From NCBI GenBank assembly GCA_023475455.1, contig JAMCVR010000048.1, forward strand, positions 1 to 13,854: DNA of 13,854 nt, given 5' to 3'. The stretch is from Thermoplasmatota archaeon. Its GTDB lineage: Bacteria > Pseudomonadota > Gammaproteobacteria > Burkholderiales > Thiobacillaceae. Shown here one piece after another: positions 13,164 to 13,854 of this stretch (position 1 is its first letter; every line of letters starts with the position of its first letter). The notes under the pieces are model-generated. The model saw only the letters and a list, made by a program, of their open reading frames with translations, had not been told where the DNA came from and made no database searches. The position numbers and the translations under genes were made by a program.

Positions 13164-13854
13164 TTACTCCGGCAACACCGCGTTGGTGTAGACGTCCTGC
13201 ACGTCGTCGAGGCTTTCGAGCGCGTCCAGGATCTTCTGCATCTTCACCGCGTCGTCGCCGGCCAGCTCCGTTTCAGCCTCCGGACGCATGGTGATCTCGG
13301 CCACCGCCGGTTTGAAGCCGGCCTTCTCCAATGCCTCCTTCACCGCCTCGAAGGCCTTGAGATCGGGCGAGGTCAGCACCTCGATCGAGCCGTCGTCGTT
13401 GGGAATGACGTCGTCGGCGCCGGCGTCGAGCGCGGCTTCCATCACCGCCTCCTCGCTGGCGCCCGGCTCCAGGATGATCTGGCCGCAGTGCCTGAACTGG
13501 AACGCCACGCAGCCGTCGGTGCCCATGTTGCCGCCGTGCTTGACGAAGGCGTGGCGGACGTCGGCGACGGTGCGCGTCTTGTTGTCGGTGAGGCAGTCGA
13601 CCATCACCGCGACGCCGCCGATGCCGTAGCCCTCGTAGCGCACGTCCTCGTAGTTCACGCCTTCGAGTTGGCCGGTGCCGCGCTTGATCGCGTTCTCGAT
13701 GTTGTCCTTCGGCATCGACTCGGCCTTGGCCTTTTCAATTGCCAGGCGCAGACGCGGGTTCATCGCGGGGTCGCCGCCGCCCATTTTGGCGGCAACGGTG
13801 ATTTCCTTGATAAGCTTGGTGAAGATCTTGCCGCGCTTGGCATCCTGGCGCCCC
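13164..13854 (-). CDS. yebC: YebC/PmpR-family regulatory / translation factor (5' end outside window)
   Basis: About 230 residues of a ~240-residue protein are present. The first in-window residues are [20 protein letters not shown], so only the extreme N-terminus is missing. Family motifs follow: [78 protein letters not shown] and the C-terminal [13 protein letters not shown]. YebC proteins were described as transcriptional regulators, and some members as ribosome-associated factors that help translate proline-rich stretches; which applies here cannot be told. In many proteobacteria yebC directly precedes ruvC; here a toxin-antitoxin-like pair lies between them. The stop is TAA at 13166-13164. 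Confidence 0.96.
   Translation of the reverse strand, partial: GRQDAKRGKIFTKLIKEITVAAKMGGGDPAMNPRLRLAIEKAKAESMPKDNIENAIKRGTGQLEGVNYEDVRYEGYGIGGVAVMVDCLTDNKTRTVADVRHAFVKHGGNMGTDGCVAFQFRHCGQIILEPGASEEAVMEAALDAGADDVIPNDDGSIEVLTSPDLKAFEAVKEALEKAGFKPAVAEITMRPEAETELAGDDAVKMQKILDALESLDDVQDVYTNAVLPE

Overview
This window is a GC-rich chromosomal segment that most resembles a betaproteobacterium, possibly a Thiobacillus or Nitrosomonadales-type organism. That assignment is inferred from gene order and protein flavour only. Apart from a gene tail at the left edge, every gene lies on the minus strand. Read in the direction of transcription (right to left) the order is yebC (5' end off the window), a DUF433/DUF5615 toxin-antitoxin-like pair, ruvC, ruvA, ruvB, ybgC, tolQ, tolR, tolA, tolB, pal, cpoB, queE, queC, tRNA-Lys(UUU). 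This is a common housekeeping arrangement: Holliday-junction processing (RuvABC), the Tol-Pal envelope-constriction machine with YbgC and CpoB, and two steps of preQ0/queuosine synthesis (QueE, QueC). Genes are tightly packed, with ATGA or GTGA overlaps at DUF433/DUF5615, ybgC/tolQ, tolR/tolA and queE/queC.

The striking feature is not a new gene system but a pattern of apparently exact direct duplications confined to about 1.3-10.5 kb. Five are tandem, with units of 421, 613, 593, 774 and 581 bp. A sixth pair of 203-bp copies is separated by 247 bp of unrelated sequence. They resolve into three inserted 'patches': 1752-2783 (about 1.03 kb), 4745-6041 (about 1.30 kb) and 9061-10248 (about 1.19 kb). 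Each patch spans a point where the flanking sequence ends would nearly abut, overlap, or leave a short gap, and each repeats the flanks on both sides. Removing the redundant copies restores an ordinary operon: TolB returns to 424 aa and CpoB regains its normal C-terminus. This is what un-trimmed gap-closing or contig-bridging sequence would look like, so I consider an assembly artefact the most likely explanation. The ruv, yebC and toxin-antitoxin part (10.45-13.85 kb) and the queC/tRNA end are free of it.

As written, the duplications give a TolB with an in-frame 258-residue internal repeat including a second signal peptide, a CpoB with a changed last few residues, an in-frame TolQ'-'YbgC fusion, and broken fragments of queE, cpoB, tolB, ruvB and ybgC. 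The 247-bp stretch at 10002-10248 contains a short piece resembling the P-loop of a dynamin-like GTPase and looks like a chimeric tail.

Other features: a 20-bp perfect-stem palindrome between ruvC and ruvA that looks like a dispersed intergenic repeat; a well-formed sigma70-type promoter with a GC-rich discriminator for tRNA-Lys; two adjacent hairpin terminators that serve converging transcription units; and a palindrome inside the non-conserved N-terminal extension of queE. No stretch over 300 bases lacks a gene or gene fragment. I did not find convincing evidence of a previously undescribed biological system.
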